Shown piece by piece: positions 62,916 through 64,000 of a DNA stretch of 64,000 nt. The stretch comes from Lachnospiraceae bacterium OF09-6. Lineage in GTDB: Bacteria; Bacillota; Clostridia; Lachnospirales; Lachnospiraceae. A program made the position numbers and the translations under genes. The stretch covers positions 62,001-126,000 of the forward strand of contig QUMM01000002.1 of the NCBI GenBank assembly GCA_003435055.1, in the 5' to 3' direction. A model generated the notes under the pieces. It was not told the origin of the DNA. It saw only the letters and a list, made by a program, of their open reading frames with translations, and did not search any database. How positions within the stretch are numbered: the first letter of the stretch is position 1; each line of letters begins with the position of its first letter.

Positions 62916-63557
62916 TTAAATTCCTTTCCTGTAAAGGAAAAAAGAATATCCATAGGGTATTGCAAGCAATGCAATAATGATTGTGAACAGAATGATATCA
63001 GAATCAACAAATGCATTGACGATCATGGCAATCCCGGCAATAACGAATGTCCAGGCGCTGATACGGTGAGTGCGGTTCCAGTTCTCTTCGCTGTACAGTG
63101 TCCATGGAATTCGTATTCCAGCAGTGTAATTCTGCTTTACTTTTGTCAGATAGTTTCCAATTATAAGGAACATGACTCCGATAATCAGATAGACGATCAT
63201 CGAGATGTTTACATGGATCCCAAGGGCGATAGCGTAGCTGGAACATACGACAGCTGGCGAAAGGACAGCCATGAACCAGATCAGTGCCCGAATCAGTTTG
63301 GAACTGATATTTTGGCGCTTTGGATCTGCGCTGGTGATCAGAATACAGAACCACATAAGTACAAGCAGGAAGGCAGGAAGACCAAAGACAGCAGTAGATT
63401 TATTAGACCAGCCATCCGGTACATTGCCAGTGGAAAAATGGGTAGGGATCTGTGCCGGAAGTTTGTTCCAAAGAAGCAGTCCTATCAGTATCGGGCTTAG
63501 AGAAAGCAGGCTGCCAAACAGCAGCGACTATTTATATTTTTTTATCATATTCAACAT
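62916..63557 (-). pseudogene. sdpI: SdpI-family immunity/membrane protein with in-frame TAG
   Basis: The reading frame from ATG 63557 runs to 62916 (213 codons with no frame change) except for a TAG at 63530-63528, codon 10, just before SLLFGSLLSLSPILIGLLLW. The usual family residue there is often Trp (TGG). The rest has about six hydrophobic segments, and the DUF1648-type motif PTHFSTGNVPDGW, then SdpI-like NYTAGIRIPWTLYSEENW. SdpI gives immunity to the SdpC toxin and controls SdpR in Bacillus. AGGAG at 63571-63567 precedes the start. Translation from an internal ATG at 63356 would give only the C-terminal part (146 residues). Confidence 0.78.
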
Positions 63558-63561
63558 AAGA

Positions 63562-63825
63562 TCATTCTCCTTTCAGGTCTTTCAGCCATAGAAGAAGCTC
63601 TTCTACAACCGAAGTATTCAATTCATAATAGACATAATTTTTCACTTTGGTTTCCCATATCAGATCTGCTTTTTTCAGAATCTTCAGATGGTAGGAGACA
63701 GTGGCACCCGTCATGTTAAAATGACTGTCGATTTCTCCGGCAGACATTTTACCGGATTTCAGAAGCTGTAAAATCTCCCGACGTACCGGATCAGACAGAG
63801 CCTTAAAGGTATCCGCAAAAGCCAT
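63562..63825 (-). CDS. sdpR: ArsR-family repressor SdpR
   Basis: The 87-residue winged-helix protein starts FADTFKALSDPVRREILQLL and has the recognition-helix region MTGATVSYHLKILKKADLI. It lacks the metal-binding cysteine pattern of ArsR/SmtB, as SdpR does. It is followed four bases later by sdpI. In Bacillus SdpR represses sdpRI until SdpI binds the toxin and captures SdpR at the membrane. AGAGGTGA lies before the start. Confidence 0.9.
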   Translation of the reverse strand: MAFADTFKALSDPVRREILQLLKSGKMSAGEIDSHFNMTGATVSYHLKILKKADLIWETKVKNYVYYELNTSVVEELLLWLKDLKGE

Positions 63826-63855
63826 AGCATCACCTCTTTCAAATGGTTTAAAAAC

Positions 63856-63877
63856 TATTTAGAAATATTTCTAAATA
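63856..63877 (-). promoter_or_regulatory. SdpR operator 1, perfect 22-bp palindrome
   Basis: The 22 bases at 63856-63877 equal their own reverse complement, with TATTTAGAA half-sites. The site lies at the predicted transcription start, downstream of the -10 box. Confidence 0.75.
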
Positions 63878-63878
63878 C

Positions 63879-63907
63879 AGTATATACATGGAGTGATAAA
63901 AAGTCAA
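63879..63907 (-). promoter_or_regulatory. Promoter of sdpR-sdpI
   Basis: Minus-strand -35 TTGACT (63907-63902) and -10 TATACT (63884-63879), spacer 17 bp. Confidence 0.75.
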
Positions 63908-63911
63908 CAAA

Positions 63912-63933
63912 TATTTAGAATAATATCTAAATA
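63912..63933 (-). promoter_or_regulatory. SdpR operator 2, imperfect palindrome
   Basis: TATTTAGA (63912-63919) and TCTAAATA (63926-63933) flank a 6-bp centre. Same half-sites and same 22-bp length as operator 1; it lies just upstream of the -35 box, so two operators bracket the promoter. Confidence 0.7.
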
Positions 63934-63945
63934 CTGATTTTGGAA

Positions 63946-63974
63946 AATGAGGATGCCCTGTCAACATCCTCATT
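63946..63974. other. 10-bp inverted repeat near the window end
   Basis: AATGAGGATG (63946-63955) pairs perfectly with CATCCTCATT (63965-63974), 9-nt loop. No clear T run. It may end a gene located beyond the window, but this cannot be told here. Confidence 0.45.
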
Positions 63975-64000
63975 CCTAAATTTATCCTTGCAAATGAGCA

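Noticed and set aside
62921..62939. Small hairpin TTCCTTT/AAAGGAA at the end of sdpI as a terminator
   Set aside because: It has weak A/T-rich pairing, lies across the stop region and is not directly followed by a T run on either strand.
63528..63530. TAG in sdpI as pyrrolysine or another recoded codon
   Set aside because: No pyrrolysine machinery is seen, other genes here end with TAG (for example map, pyrD's neighbour genes and prkC), and the family has Trp-like residues at this place.

Overview
The window is a stretch of housekeeping chromosome from a low-to-mid GC Firmicute, most likely a Lachnospiraceae-type member of the Clostridia. The evidence is the Gram-positive spc and alpha ribosomal operon order, a zinc-type S14, a KOW protein between map and infA, meso-DAP-type MurE, mraZ at the head of a dcw cluster, a Spo0E-like protein, HPr kinase, PASTA kinase and an SdpR/SdpI pair. 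No phage, CRISPR, tRNA, rRNA or complete insertion sequence was seen. The genus cannot be fixed from sequence alone.

Layout. 1-9907: end of the spc operon (rplE' rpsN rpsH rplF rplR rpsE rpmD rplO secY adk map, a KOW protein, infA), then the alpha operon (rpmJ rpsM rpsK rpsD rpoA rplQ). Structured non-coding RNA lies before rpsM, rpoA and rplQ. 9914-23492: from a perfect sigma-A promoter, murE priA def fmt, a YugP-type protease, rsmB rlmN prpC prkC rsgA rpe thiN (wall precursor, replication restart, N-formyl-Met handling, rRNA modification, Ser/Thr phospho-signalling). 23540-25900: ychF lgt and a small Spo0E-like gene. 25966-39288: dcw cluster mraZ rsmH ftsL pbp pbp mraY murD ftsW murA ftsQ ftsZ, headed by an array of MraZ-type operator repeats. 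39321-47403: secreted amidase, uvrC, hprK, glk and, convergent, a class A PBP. 47571-52582: yigZ murI, a YwiB-like gene, pyrC pyrK pyrD. 52794-57357: a Pho-controlled pstSCAB-phoU block and a second Pho-type promoter driving a small membrane protein. 57384-62901: a LacI-like/GGDEF fusion, an unknown large membrane protein, an HD protein and an RlmI-like methyltransferase. 62916-63974: sdpR-sdpI on the minus strand.

Functionally the window links protein synthesis, peptidoglycan synthesis and division with phosphate, pyrimidine and carbon regulation.

Points that stand out. (1) PstS is circularly permuted relative to the usual family and has no lipobox cysteine. (2) Two promoters carry TTACA repeats with identical 11/23/14-bp spacing, and the second reveals a probable Pho-regulated small membrane protein. 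(3) About 320 nt before rpsM fold into several helices including a possible pseudoknot. (4) Six genes (prpC, prkC twice, thiN, mraZ, hprK, the rlmI-like gene) are each broken by a missing single base in a short run, and sdpI has an in-frame TAG. This is either systematic base-calling error or real loss; raw reads would decide. (5) A terminator stem buries the only ribosome-binding sequence of the second dcw PBP. (6) Two kinds of palindromic element lie in intergenic DNA.
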